Origin: Microbacterium sp. LWH13-1.2
GTDB taxonomy: Bacteria > Actinomycetota > Actinomycetes > Actinomycetales > Microbacteriaceae
Assembly (NCBI RefSeq): GCF_038397735.1
Contig: NZ_CP151635.1
Coordinates: 3,707,419-3,771,418, forward strand
DNA: 64,000 nucleotides
Direction of reading: 5' to 3'
Positions 44,919 to 53,791 of this stretch are shown one piece after another. The position numbers and the translations under genes were made by a program. The notes under the pieces are model-generated. The model saw nothing but the letters and a program-made list of their open reading frames with translations. It was not told the DNA's origin and did no database searches. The stretch's first letter is position 1. The number at the start of each line of letters is the position of its first letter.

Positions 44919-44975
44919 CACGAACGACACATCGACGTATCCGTTCGCGGTATCCCACCTACCAAGGAGAATTCA

Positions 44976-46298
44976 GTGGCAATCAAGAAGTTGGCGACGT
45001 TCGGTGCCATCGGCATCGTCTCCGCTCTCGCACTCAGCGCGTGTTCCGGTTCGGCCGGTGCCGGCAGCGCCGGCGCTCCCAGCGATGGAAAGGTCCCCGA
45101 GGTCGACGGATCCGGCGAGACGCTCACGGTCTGGGTCATGGACGGCGACTACACGCCCGACACGCTCGACGAGATCAACAAGCGCTTCACCGAGGAGACC
45201 GGCGCGGAGGTGAACCTCCAGAAGCAGACCTGGGACGGCATCACCACGAAGGTCACGACGGCCCTCGCCACCGACACCCCGCCCGATGTGATCGACATGG
45301 GCAACACGCAGATCGCGAGCTACGCCGCGAACGGCGGACTGCTCGACCTCACGGCGTACCAGGACGACCTGGCTCAGGGCCAGACCTGGCTCGACGGACT
45401 CGTCGACCCCGCGACGATCGATGGCAGCCTCTACGGGGTACCCGGATTCGCCGGCGCTCGCGCCGTGATCTACAACAAGAAGATGTGGGCGGAAGCGGGC
45501 GTCACCGAGGTCCCGACCACGTATGACGAGCTGACGGCGGCCCTCGACAAGGTCGCGGCAGCCAACGCGCAGACGCCCGACTTCTCGCCGTTCTACCTGC
45601 CTGGTCAGTACTTCTACGCGGGAATGCAGTTCGTCTGGGACGCCGGTGGGGACATCGCATCCGAGAAGGGCGGCGAGTGGACCTCGGGCTTCGGCTCGGA
45701 CGAGGCACTCGAAGGCCTCGAGGCGTTCAAGGAGTTCCAGAACACATACTCCACCGCGGCATCCGCGACTCTCGACACCTTCGAGCCGAACCAGGGTCAG
45801 ATCTTCGCTGACGGCAAGACCTCGGCGATCCTCAACACGAACACCGGTGCGATCTTGAAGATCAACCCGGATCTCGAGCCGGACCTCGGGTCCTTCCCGT
45901 TCCCCGGCCTCTCGGGCGAGGCTCAGCCGGTCATGCTCGGCGGCTCCGACTGGGCGATCCCGGTGAAGTCGCAGAACTCGGATCTCGCCCTGAACTGGGT
46001 CAAGATCGCCGCCAGCCCCGAGGTTCAGAAGGACTTCGTGTTCGGCGTCGACGGATGGATCCCCAACAGCACGGAGGGGATCGAGTTCGCGCAGGAGACG
46101 TTGGATGACGTCAAGGTGAGCTTCTTCACCGCCGCACTCCGGTCGAAGGCCACGCCGGCCAACGCCAACTGGACCACGATCGAGAGCAACAAGGACATCA
46201 ACAACCTGTTCTCCTCGATCGCCTCGGGCTCGAAGTCCGTCGACGAGGCGGCGACCGCCTTCGACGACGCGGCCGACAAGACGCTCAACACCAAGTAG
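44976..46298 (+). CDS. Sugar ABC transporter substrate-binding lipoprotein (chito-oligosaccharide type?)
   Basis: A 440-residue SBP_bac_1 lipoprotein starting at the GTG at 44976, preceded by AAGGAG. Lipobox LSAC is near residue 22. Typical blocks are ETLTVWVMDGDY, INKRFTEETGAEVNL and the ligand-site GGSDWAIPVKSQNSD. Binds an oligosaccharide outside the cell; linkage to GH20 suggests an amino-sugar oligomer, similar to NgcE or related systems. A hairpin follows the stop. Confidence 0.92.
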   Translation: MAIKKLATFGAIGIVSALALSACSGSAGAGSAGAPSDGKVPEVDGSGETLTVWVMDGDYTPDTLDEINKRFTEETGAEVNLQKQTWDGITTKVTTALATDTPPDVIDMGNTQIASYAANGGLLDLTAYQDDLAQGQTWLDGLVDPATIDGSLYGVPGFAGARAVIYNKKMWAEAGVTEVPTTYDELTAALDKVAAANAQTPDFSPFYLPGQYFYAGMQFVWDAGGDIASEKGGEWTSGFGSDEALEGLEAFKEFQNTYSTAASATLDTFEPNQGQIFADGKTSAILNTNTGAILKINPDLEPDLGSFPFPGLSGEAQPVMLGGSDWAIPVKSQNSDLALNWVKIAASPEVQKDFVFGVDGWIPNSTEGIEFAQETLDDVKVSFFTAALRSKATPANANWTTIESNKDINNLFSSIASGSKSVDEAATAFDDAADKTLNTK

Positions 46299-46304
46299 CA
46301 CCTC

Positions 46305-46343
46305 GGATGCCGCGCGCCCGCGCATCGCGGACGTGCGGCATCC
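46305..46343 (+). terminator. Hairpin after the sugar-binding-protein gene
   Basis: GGATGCCGC (46305-46313) pairs perfectly with GCGGCATCC (46335-46343) around a 21-base GC-rich loop that can fold further. It lies between the binding-protein and permease genes, like the hairpins at 25582 and 55266. Confidence 0.6.
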
Positions 46344-46406
46344 TCCCACCCCGCAGTTCCTCGGCCCCGTGAACCGGCGGTGCCCCGACCACCGAAAGGC
46401 GAACCC

Positions 46407-47387
46407 GTGGTCACCACACCCGTCGTGTCACCGCCGTCAGTGAAGACGCGAACACCTCGTCCCCCGTCCCCCCGCGCTCGGCGCACGGCCAGCAGCCGCC
46501 GAAGCACGGCCCCGTTCTGGCTCTTGACGCCGGCAGGCCTGATGATCCTGTTCGTCACCCTGCTGCCGATCGGCTTCCTCGTCTTCACGTCCTTCACGAA
46601 CTACAACCAGCGCACGCTGTTCACGGGAGCCTTCGACTTCGTCGGTCTGGATCAGTACGCCGCGGTGCTGGCCGACCGGGAGTTCTGGCTGTCCCTCACG
46701 CGCACGATCGTCTTCACGGCGGCTCTGGTCGTGGGCAGTGTGGCGATCGGCGCGGGGATGTCGCATCTCATGACGCGCCTGCCCTCCGGCATCCGTTATC
46801 TCACCACCGTCGTGCTGATCCTGGCCTGGGCGATGCCGAACGTCGCCTCGTCGATCGTCTGGTCGTGGCTCTTCCAGCCGCAGTACGGCGTGATCAACTG
46901 GATGCTCACGCAGCTCGGCATCTTCGGCGACATGACCAGCAAGGACTGGTCGTCCGATCCGGTGCTCGCGTGGGTGTGCATCTGGCTGCTCGTCGTCTGG
47001 CAAGCCGTTCCCTTCATCGCGCTGACCCTGTACGCCGCAGAGACGCAGGTCGCGGTCGAGCTGAAGGAGGCCGCCCGGCTCGACGGAGCATCCGAATGGC
47101 GCATCTATCGCGTCGTCGTGCTGCCCTCGATCGCACCGACGATCCTGCTCGTGACGATGCTGTCGATCATCTGGGACTTCAACGTCTTCAACCAGATCTG
47201 GCTCATCTCCGAGGGCGGGCCCGACGGGGCGACCTCGACACTCGGCGTCTTCACCTACACGACGGCGTTCTCCGGCAACCTGCAGATCGGGGCGGGGTCG
47301 GCGATCGCCGTGGCCTCGACCGTCATCCTCGCGGCGCTCAGCGCCGTGTACATCCGACACCTCGTGCGGTCGGGAGAGGACCTCTGA
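46407..47387 (+). CDS. Sugar ABC transporter permease 1 (MalF-like)
   Basis: A 326-residue permease starting at GTG 46407. A Pro/Arg/Thr-rich cytoplasmic head of about 40 residues precedes the first span. The coupling segment is VELKEAARLDGASEWRIY. It forms the channel with the next permease; the ATPase is not encoded here, so a shared MsiK-type ATPase elsewhere must energise it, as usual for actinobacterial sugar importers. Its stop shares a base with the next ATG (TGATG). Confidence 0.92.
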   Translation: MVTTPVVSPPSVKTRTPRPPSPRARRTASSRRSTAPFWLLTPAGLMILFVTLLPIGFLVFTSFTNYNQRTLFTGAFDFVGLDQYAAVLADREFWLSLTRTIVFTAALVVGSVAIGAGMSHLMTRLPSGIRYLTTVVLILAWAMPNVASSIVWSWLFQPQYGVINWMLTQLGIFGDMTSKDWSSDPVLAWVCIWLLVVWQAVPFIALTLYAAETQVAVELKEAARLDGASEWRIYRVVVLPSIAPTILLVTMLSIIWDFNVFNQIWLISEGGPDGATSTLGVFTYTTAFSGNLQIGAGSAIAVASTVILAALSAVYIRHLVRSGEDL

Positions 47388-48295
47388 TGACCACGACGAC
47401 CACCGCCCCGGCTCCCGCGGCGACCACGACCACGACGACCGCCACCGGACGCAGGCGACGCCGACGCCGCACCCCCTGGGTCAGCAGCAGCATCGCGATC
47501 CTCTTCTGCATCGTGTGGGCGTTCCCGGTGTACTGGATGATCAACACCGCGTTCAAGCCACGGTCGGAGATGCTCAGCAGCACGCCGCACTTCCTCCCCG
47601 AGTCGCCCACGCTCGACAACTTCTTCACGGCGATCGGCAAGGGCCAGTTCCACATCTATCTGCAGAACTCCGTGATCGTCGTCACCGGTGCGGTGGTGTT
47701 CGCGATCGTGCTCGGCCTGTTCGCGGCGGCCGCGCTGTCGCGGTTCCGGTTCCGCGGACGTCGGCCCATCCTGGTGCTCATCCTCATCGTCCAGATGCTG
47801 CCGGGCACAGCGCTGCTCATCCCGCAGTTCCTGATCTTCAACTCGATGGGACTCCTGGGGACCTACTGGGGCCTGATCCTCTCGTACGTCGCGAGCGTGC
47901 TCCCGTTCTCGATCTGGGTGATGCGCGGGTTCTTCCTCGCCATCCCGATCGAGCTCGACGAGGCCGCCCGCATCGACGGCGCAACGACCTGGCAGGTGCT
48001 CACCCGGGTGCTGTTCCCGCTCGTGATGCCCGGCATCATCTCGAGCAGCGTGTTCGCGTTCATCGCCGCCTGGAACGACTACATCGTCGCGTTCACGTTC
48101 ATGAAGGATCAGGCGAATTACACGCTGCCCGTGTGGCTGAACTCCTTCACCGTCTCGGTCGGCGGCGAGATGGGCACGGACTACGGCGGGCAGATGGCCG
48201 CAGCGACGCTGTTCGCTCTCCCTGTCGTCGTCTTCTTCATGATCATCCAACGCAACCTGGTGACCGGCATGTCCGCCGGCGCAGTGAAGGGCTGA
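47387..48295 (+). CDS. Sugar ABC transporter permease 2 (MalG-like), Thr- and Arg-rich head
   Basis: A 302-residue permease with coupling segment ELDEAARIDGATTWQVL and the MalG-type end (MSAGAVKG). Its first 28 residues are extreme in composition: runs of Thr and Ala followed by seven consecutive Arg before the first membrane span. The coding DNA there is an ACC/ACG repeat tract. A start further in is possible, but the ATG directly overlaps the upstream stop. Confidence 0.92.
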   Translation: MTTTTTAPAPAATTTTTTATGRRRRRRRTPWVSSSIAILFCIVWAFPVYWMINTAFKPRSEMLSSTPHFLPESPTLDNFFTAIGKGQFHIYLQNSVIVVTGAVVFAIVLGLFAAAALSRFRFRGRRPILVLILIVQMLPGTALLIPQFLIFNSMGLLGTYWGLILSYVASVLPFSIWVMRGFFLAIPIELDEAARIDGATTWQVLTRVLFPLVMPGIISSSVFAFIAAWNDYIVAFTFMKDQANYTLPVWLNSFTVSVGGEMGTDYGGQMAAATLFALPVVVFFMIIQRNLVTGMSAGAVKG

Positions 48296-48298
48296 CCG

Positions 48299-49798
48299 AT
48301 GTCCCAGGCGAACGGCCTCGATCGGCCGAAGACGAAGGCGGTCGTCATCACCACCGCAGCGACCCTGATGATCCTGGCGGCGATCGGCGCCGGTGCGCAG
48401 CCGGCACTCGCCGCAGCGTCCCCGGCGGGACCCGCGGCGGCCGGGGCTGCGGGGACCGTGGACTGGTACGTCGCGCCCGACGGAACGGTCGACTACGAGC
48501 ACTCGGCGGCGCTGGCCTACGCGTTCCTCGACGACCGGGTCGACGAGTACTGCAGCGCAGACGGCATGTGTCTGCCGCGGAGCTACCAGGGCGGCTTCTT
48601 CACGACCCCTGACTGGGACTTCACGTCGTCGTTCCTGTACGACGACGCGCTGATCGTCATGGCCTATGCGGCGAGGGGGCTTCCCGACGACATCCGTCGG
48701 GCGCAGTCGATCGGTGACGCGCTGCTGTTCGTGCAGCAGAACGACCCGGACTTCTCCGACGGGCGCACCCGGGCGTCGTATCAGCCTGCGAGCCTCCGTG
48801 CCGGCGCTGTCGAGATCGGATCCTCGGCGTCGAACACCGGCAATCAGGCGTGGGTGGGGATGGCGCTCGCCCGTCTCTTCGACGTCACCGGCGAACGGAA
48901 GTACCTCGACGGAGCCCTGCGGCTGGCCGACTGGATCCAGCAGAACACGGCCGACACCGAGCACGCGCCCTTCGGCTACACCGGCGGACAGGATGCCGAC
49001 GGCAACCCGTTCACGTTCAAGTCGACCGAGCACAACATCGATGTCGCCGCCTTCTTCACGCAGATGTCTGCACTCACCCGTGATGCGGTGTGGGCGGATC
49101 GGGCGGCGGTCGCGGCGGGCTTCGTCGCCGCGATGCAGACCGAGGACGGCCACCTGTGGACGGGGACCCATCCGGATGGCGTCTCGACGAACTATTACCC
49201 GATCCCCGAGGACCCTCAGACCTGGAGCTACCTCGCGACGCTCGACGACCGATACGCGTCCGCGCTGGCGTGGACGGTCGAGAACCTGCACGCGACCGAC
49301 GGTCCGTACGCAGGGCCCGCGTTCAGCAGCGCCGATGTGTCGAAGGTCTGGTTCGAGGGGTCGGGGCAGCTGGCTCTCGCCCTGCGCACCCGCGACTCCG
49401 CCGGTGACGCGGACTACACGCAGTCGATCCTCGCCTCGGCGGAGCTCGCTCAGCGGCAGGCCGCGAACGGCGACGGCCGAGGGATCGTCGCGTCGTCGAG
49501 CGACGGACTCGACACCGGGTTCGGCGACCTCTACTACTCGAGCCTCCACACCGGAGCGACCGCGTGGTACCTCCTCGCGGTCACCGGGTACAACCCGTTC
49601 CGCCTCGCGGTGGATCCCGAGACACCGACGGTCCCGAGTCCTGAGGGCGAGGGCGAAGGAGTCGCACCGATCGCCGACGCATCCGGCGATGTCCTGGCCG
49701 AGAGCGGCTCCGAGGCCCCGGTCGTCGCGATCGGCGTCGCCGGGCTCGCGCTCCTCGTCGGGGCGAGCCTGCTGCGACGTCGTCATGCCGCGCGGTGA
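48299..49798 (+). CDS. Secreted, probably wall-anchored protein of unknown family, paralogue 2
   Basis: A 499-residue protein with a signal peptide (cleavage near ALA/AA). The region of about residues 70-435 is collinear with the protein at 41676-42941 and keeps its blocks YDDAL, TGNQAWVGMAL, KSTEHN, SKVWFEGSG and FGDLYYSSLHTGATAWYLLA. Unlike the paralogue it has a Pro/Glu/Gly linker and a sorting-signal-like tail: LAESGSEAP, a hydrophobic span of about 20, then RRRHAAR. The motif is LAxTG-like with Ser for Thr. It follows the permease gene by three bases, so it belongs to the ABC operon. Function is not assignable; a surface glycan hydrolase or lyase is the working idea. Confidence 0.8.
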   Translation: MSQANGLDRPKTKAVVITTAATLMILAAIGAGAQPALAAASPAGPAAAGAAGTVDWYVAPDGTVDYEHSAALAYAFLDDRVDEYCSADGMCLPRSYQGGFFTTPDWDFTSSFLYDDALIVMAYAARGLPDDIRRAQSIGDALLFVQQNDPDFSDGRTRASYQPASLRAGAVEIGSSASNTGNQAWVGMALARLFDVTGERKYLDGALRLADWIQQNTADTEHAPFGYTGGQDADGNPFTFKSTEHNIDVAAFFTQMSALTRDAVWADRAAVAAGFVAAMQTEDGHLWTGTHPDGVSTNYYPIPEDPQTWSYLATLDDRYASALAWTVENLHATDGPYAGPAFSSADVSKVWFEGSGQLALALRTRDSAGDADYTQSILASAELAQRQAANGDGRGIVASSSDGLDTGFGDLYYSSLHTGATAWYLLAVTGYNPFRLAVDPETPTVPSPEGEGEGVAPIADASGDVLAESGSEAPVVAIGVAGLALLVGASLLRRRHAAR

Positions 49799-49832
49799 TG
49801 CCGATCCCGGGGCGGGCGGGAGACAATGGGCT

Positions 49833-50948
49833 GTGGCCGATCTCCGCATCACGACCAAGGCGCTCCCCGAGCACAATCGCGTGCGCAATCGCGCGATGCT
49901 GCTGCAGACGCTGTTCCACGAGGGGCCGCGCAGTCGGGCGGACATCGCGCGCGGATCGGGGCTCAACAAGGTCACCGTCTCGACCATCGTCGGCGAGCTG
50001 ATCGATCAGGGCATCCTCGTCGAGGCGGGGCATGCGGCGGAGGGCCGCGTGGGAAAGCCGGCCACGCTGGTCGCGCTCGATGACGACTCCCGCTCGATCA
50101 TCAGCCTCGACCTCTCCGACGCGCAGTCGTTCCGGGGCGCCGTCATGAACCTGCGCGGAGAGGTGTCGCACGAGCGCCGGGTCGATGCGCTCACCGAACG
50201 CGGCGACGACGCGATCGCGCGCGTCATCGCGATGATCGAGGAGCTGCTCGCCGAGGCATCCGCTCCCGTCCTCGGGATCGGCGTCGGCAGCCCCGGCGTG
50301 GTCGACCGTGACGGCATCGTGCGCTTCGCGCCCCATCTCGGCTGGTTCGGCGCTGACCTGCGTGGGGCTCTGAGTGAGCGCTTCGGCCTGCCGGTGCATA
50401 TCGTGAACGACGCCAACGGCATGGCTCTCGCCGTGCACACCTTCCGCGAGAACGACGACGGCCGCAGCATCCTGATCCTGACCATCCAGCGTGGAGCGGG
50501 GGCGGGGCTGATCATCGGCGAGACGCTGATCGACGGCGTCGACTTCATGGCGGGCGAGATCGGCCACGTGGTGGTGGATCCGAAGCGCGACACCACGTGT
50601 CTGTGTGGGCGCCCCGGATGCCTCGACGCGATCGTCGCAGTACCGGCGTTGCGCGCGCGCCTCGACGCCGGTGAGAACCGCGACGAGGTCATGGACGACG
50701 CGGCGGACGCGCTCGCCGCTGCCGTGGCTCCGATCATCTCGATGCTGGGTGCGACCCGCATCGTGCTCGTCGGCCCGGAGGACATCCTCGACGAGGCGTT
50801 CGCGCAGCGGACCCAGCGGTGTCTGACCGATCGCACGCTTCCGTCGACGACCAGCACGATCGGCGTCGAGATCGGCTCGGACGGCGGACTGCTCGCGCTG
50901 CAGGGGCCTCTGGTCGCGGTGCTCTCGGCGGAACTGGGCATCTCGTGA
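49833..50948 (+). CDS. ROK-family transcriptional regulator 1
   Basis: A 371-residue NagC/XylR-type regulator. N-terminal winged helix: RNRAMLLQTLFHEGPRSRADIARGSGLNKVTVSTIV; C-terminal ROK domain with GIGVGSPGVVDRDG, VHIVNDANGMAL and zinc-motif CLCGRPGCLD (Asp where Glu is usual). The DxGxT phosphate loop of ROK kinases is absent (ISLDLSDAQ), so it is a regulator, not a kinase. It starts at GTG 49833, 34 bp after paralogue 2. Confidence 0.9.
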   Translation: MADLRITTKALPEHNRVRNRAMLLQTLFHEGPRSRADIARGSGLNKVTVSTIVGELIDQGILVEAGHAAEGRVGKPATLVALDDDSRSIISLDLSDAQSFRGAVMNLRGEVSHERRVDALTERGDDAIARVIAMIEELLAEASAPVLGIGVGSPGVVDRDGIVRFAPHLGWFGADLRGALSERFGLPVHIVNDANGMALAVHTFRENDDGRSILILTIQRGAGAGLIIGETLIDGVDFMAGEIGHVVVDPKRDTTCLCGRPGCLDAIVAVPALRARLDAGENRDEVMDDAADALAAAVAPIISMLGATRIVLVGPEDILDEAFAQRTQRCLTDRTLPSTTSTIGVEIGSDGGLLALQGPLVAVLSAELGIS

Positions 50949-52054
50949 CGAACCGCGGCACCGAGAAGGCTCTGCCTGAGCACACCCGACAGGTCAACCG
51001 CTCGCTGATCCTGCGTACGCTCTTCCGGAGCGATGCGATGAGTCGAGCGGACCTCGCCAGAGCGACCGGACTCACCAGGGTGAGCGTGTCGCGCATCGTC
51101 GATCATCTCGCGGCCGAGGGGGTCGTGCGCGAGAGCGGGCCGAGCCCCGAGGGGAGGGTCGGCAAGCCGAGCACCCTCATCGCGTTGAACCCCGATTCCT
51201 ATCACGTGGTCACACTCGACCTCTCGGCCTACGCGGAGCTCAGCGGGGCGATCATGAACCTCGACGGCGAGGTGGTGCATTCGACGAGCGTGCCCACCGA
51301 CGGCGCTCGGGGCGCCGCGCTGGTCGACAAGGTCTGCGCGCTGGCCTCGGCGCTGGTCAAGCGGTCGACCGTGCGGGTCCTCGGTGTGGGCATCGGCTCT
51401 CCCGGTGTCGTCAACGGCGAAGGTGTCGTCCTCGAGGCCGTCGCCTTCGACTGGCACGGGCTCGATCTCGGTGCGGCGCTGTCGGCCGCGGTCTCGGTGC
51501 CCGTCCACATTGCGAACGACGCCAATGCCGCTGCTCTCGCCGCGCGCACCTACGGCCAGCCGGGCGTCGACAACCTGGCGCTCGTGCGGATAGGTCAAGG
51601 TATCGGCAGCGGCATCATCGTCGGCGGTGCGCTCGTCACCGGCGACCGCTTCACGGCCGGCGAGGTCGGCCACGTGCTCGTCGACGAGGGCGGCGAGGTG
51701 TGCCGATGCGGCCGACGCGGCTGCCTCGAGGTCGTGGCCGCAGTGCCGTATCTGCGGCGCCTGCTCGCCGAGCCCGACGCGTCAGCCGACGAGATCCTGA
51801 CTCGCGCAGGGCGAGCTCTCGGGCGGGTGCTCACCCCGATCGTCGCCGCACTCGGGCTCGAGCAGGTCGTGCTGTCCGGACCCCTCGACATCGTCGGCGG
51901 GGTGTTCCTCGACGAGACGCGCGCGGCGATCGAGCACGAGGCGCTGGCGATCGTGACCGACGACTTCGAGATCCGTGTGGCGGTGCGCGGCGACGACATC
52001 GTCCTGCTCGGGGGTACCGCGCTGGTGGTCGCCGAGGAGCTCGGCATCCGCTGA
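50945..52054 (+). CDS. ROK-family transcriptional regulator 2 (tandem duplicate)
   Basis: A 369-residue ROK regulator closely similar to its upstream neighbour: ALPEHTRQVNRSLILRTLF, LARATGLTRVSVSRIVDHL, a ROK domain with GIGSPGVVNGEG, HIANDANAAAL and CRCGRRGCLE. The kinase DxGxT loop is again missing. Its GTG overlaps the stop of regulator 1, so the two are made together and could form heteromers or divide two operators or two sugars. Confidence 0.9.
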   Translation: MTNRGTEKALPEHTRQVNRSLILRTLFRSDAMSRADLARATGLTRVSVSRIVDHLAAEGVVRESGPSPEGRVGKPSTLIALNPDSYHVVTLDLSAYAELSGAIMNLDGEVVHSTSVPTDGARGAALVDKVCALASALVKRSTVRVLGVGIGSPGVVNGEGVVLEAVAFDWHGLDLGAALSAAVSVPVHIANDANAAALAARTYGQPGVDNLALVRIGQGIGSGIIVGGALVTGDRFTAGEVGHVLVDEGGEVCRCGRRGCLEVVAAVPYLRRLLAEPDASADEILTRAGRALGRVLTPIVAALGLEQVVLSGPLDIVGGVFLDETRAAIEHEALAIVTDDFEIRVAVRGDDIVLLGGTALVVAEELGIR

Positions 52055-52111
52055 TCGCGGCCGGCCTGCGGATGCTCTCCGCAGACCGCGTGTGCTCTCG
52101 CTGTGCAGTGC

Positions 52112-52819
52112 TTACGCGGCGACGCGGGCGACAGCGGCGATGGCGCTCGTGAAGAAGTCGAGTCCATCGATGCCCGACCGCATGGCGGCCGACGTGTCGG
52201 GACCGAAGCCCGCCTCGGTGGCGTGCTCGGGGTGCGGCATGAGCCCCACGACGTTGCCCGCCTCGTTGGTGAGTCCCGCGATGTCGCGCAGCGAGCCGTT
52301 GGGGTTGACGCCCGCATAGCGGAACGCGACCAGGCCCTCGCCCTCGAGACGGTCGAGGGTCTCTTCGTCGGCGATGTATCCGCCGTCGGCGTTCTTGAGC
52401 GGGATCGTGATCTCCTGGCCCGTGCGGAACCGGTTGGTCCAGGCCGTGTCGGAGTTCTCGACGATGAGCTTCTGATCGCGACGCACGAAGTGCTGGTGGT
52501 CGTTGCGGATCAGGCCGCCGGGCAGCAGATGCGCCTCGACGAGCATCTGGAAGCCGTTGCAGATGCCGAGGATGGGCATGCCCTTGGCCGCTGCGTCCTT
52601 GACCTCGGCCATGATCGGCGAAAGTGCGGCGATCGCGCCGGCGCGCAGGTAGTCGCCGTAGCTAAATCCGCCGGGAAGGACGAGGGCGTCGACGCCTTCG
52701 AGGTCGTGCGAACCGTGCCAGAGGGCGACGGGTTCGGCGCCGGCGATGCGGACGGCGCGCTGCGCGTCGCGATCGTCGAGCGAACCGGGGAAGGTGACGA
52801 CGCCGATGCGCGTGGTCAC
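52112..52819 (-). CDS. purQ: Phosphoribosylformylglycinamidine synthase glutaminase subunit
   Basis: A 235-residue class-I glutamine amidotransferase that supplies ammonia to PurL in purine synthesis. It shows [34 protein letters not shown], the nucleophile Cys in [11 protein letters not shown], and the His-Glu pair in [11 protein letters not shown] near the end. It overlaps purS by four bases. purL is not in the window. Confidence 0.96.
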   Translation of the reverse strand: MTTRIGVVTFPGSLDDRDAQRAVRIAGAEPVALWHGSHDLEGVDALVLPGGFSYGDYLRAGAIAALSPIMAEVKDAAAKGMPILGICNGFQMLVEAHLLPGGLIRNDHQHFVRRDQKLIVENSDTAWTNRFRTGQEITIPLKNADGGYIADEETLDRLEGEGLVAFRYAGVNPNGSLRDIAGLTNEAGNVVGLMPHPEHATEAGFGPDTSAAMRSGIDGLDFFTSAIAAVARVAA

Positions 52820-53064
52820 TCGGCGACCTCGATGCCGACGACGTCTTCGATCACGGAGTTGGAGAGCACCTCGTCGGCGATGCGGCGGGCCTCGGCGAGG
52901 ATCTCGTCGGTGACCTCACCCTCGACGGTGAGCTCGAAGCGCTTGCCGATGCGGACGTCGGAGAAGCCCTCGACGCCCAGACGCGCGAATGCGCCGGACA
53001 CGGCCTTCCCCTGCGGGTCGAGCAGTTCGGGCTTGGGCATGACGTCGACGACGATGGTGGGCAT
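52816..53064 (-). CDS. purS: Phosphoribosylformylglycinamidine synthase subunit PurS
   Basis: An 82-residue protein, the small linker subunit of the three-part PurLQS complex. It begins [20 protein letters not shown] and has [13 protein letters not shown], as usual for PurS. Its stop overlaps the purQ start. Confidence 0.95.
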   Translation of the reverse strand: MPTIVVDVMPKPELLDPQGKAVSGAFARLGVEGFSDVRIGKRFELTVEGEVTDEILAEARRIADEVLSNSVIEDVVGIEVAE

Positions 53065-53144
53065 GAACGGCTCCGGAAGTCGCGGGCGGACGGGCGTGCT
53101 CAGTCTACCGGCTCGCGGAACGCTCGATTCCCGGGCGTCGCGGC

Positions 53145-53675
53145 TCAGGCGTGGAAGACGGTGTGCAGGTCGCCGATGGCGTCGCGGCCGCCCAGGCCGT
53201 CGATCTCGAACAGCACCGAGATGCCGACCACGTGGCTGCCCAGGCGCTCGACCAGCTCGCGACCGGCGGCCAGGGTCCCGCCCGTGGCCAGCACGTCGTC
53301 GATGAGCAGCACGCGGGATCCCTCGGGCAGGTCGTCGTGCATCTCGATCGTGGCGGTGCCGTACTCGAGGGCGTAGTCGACGGATGCCGCGGGGCGGGGC
53401 AGCTTGCCCGCCTTGCGGATCGGGATGAGACCGACGCCTGCCGCGATCGCTGCAGCCCCGGCGAGGATGAACCCTCGGGCCTCGATGCCGGCGACCACGT
53501 CGAACTGGCCGGCGAACGGCGCGATGATCGCCTCGGTGGTGGCGTGGAGGGCCTCGGCGTCGGCGAGGAGCGGAGTGATGTCGCGGAAGATGATCCCCTC
53601 TTCCGGGTAGTCCGGGATGCTGCGGATCAGCGATTCGGCACGGACGAGAGCGGGAGAGAGTTCGGTGTCAGGCAC
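53145..53675 (-). CDS. apt: Adenine phosphoribosyltransferase
   Basis: A 176-residue salvage enzyme converting adenine and PRPP to AMP. Motifs: IPDYPEEGIIFRDITPLL, GIEARGFILAGAAA, and the PRPP-binding VLLIDDVLATGGTL. I prefer the GTG at 53675 over the one at 53699: TACCCT at 53682-53687 is a fitting -10 six bases before 53675 (leaderless), and the longer start would fall inside the repeat element. Confidence 0.93.
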   Translation of the reverse strand: MPDTELSPALVRAESLIRSIPDYPEEGIIFRDITPLLADAEALHATTEAIIAPFAGQFDVVAGIEARGFILAGAAAIAAGVGLIPIRKAGKLPRPAASVDYALEYGTATIEMHDDLPEGSRVLLIDDVLATGGTLAAGRELVERLGSHVVGISVLFEIDGLGGRDAIGDLHTVFHA

Positions 53676-53681
53676 CGGACA

Positions 53682-53687
53682 AGGGTA
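53682..53687 (-). promoter_or_regulatory. -10 box of apt, leaderless
   Basis: Minus-strand TACCCT, six bases upstream of the GTG at 53675. No Shine-Dalgarno sequence is present. It abuts the dispersed repeat at 53694, whose arm occupies the region between -10 and -35. Confidence 0.45.
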
Positions 53688-53693
53688 CGCCGC

Positions 53694-53778
53694 GTTCACA
53701 ATTCAGCAGAATCAGGCCGGATTCGCCGAAACGGGGTCGAAGTGGTCGCGTCCGGCGTTCTCATGCTGAATTGCGCAC
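53694..53778. repeat. 85-bp dispersed inverted-repeat element, copy 2
   Basis: Left arm GTTCACAATTCAGCA (53694-53708) and right arm TGCTGAATTGCGCAC (53764-53778). Read on the minus strand it aligns with the element at 21120-21205: both have arms of the same sequence, a GAGAACG after the left arm, and a CGAATCCGGCC...GAT block in the interior. It lies between the divergent apt and cebE promoters. Confidence 0.7.
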
Positions 53779-53791
53779 GCAACAGTCGGGC

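Noticed and set aside
47255..49987. A 910-residue minus-strand frame opposite the MalG-like permease and paralogue 2
   Set aside because: Longest frame of the region but low-complexity and antisense to well-supported genes with signal peptide and ABC motifs.
53676..53699. Longer apt start at GTG 53699
   Set aside because: It overlaps the dispersed repeat and the TACCCT -10 box, and the extra residues are not part of the Apt family.
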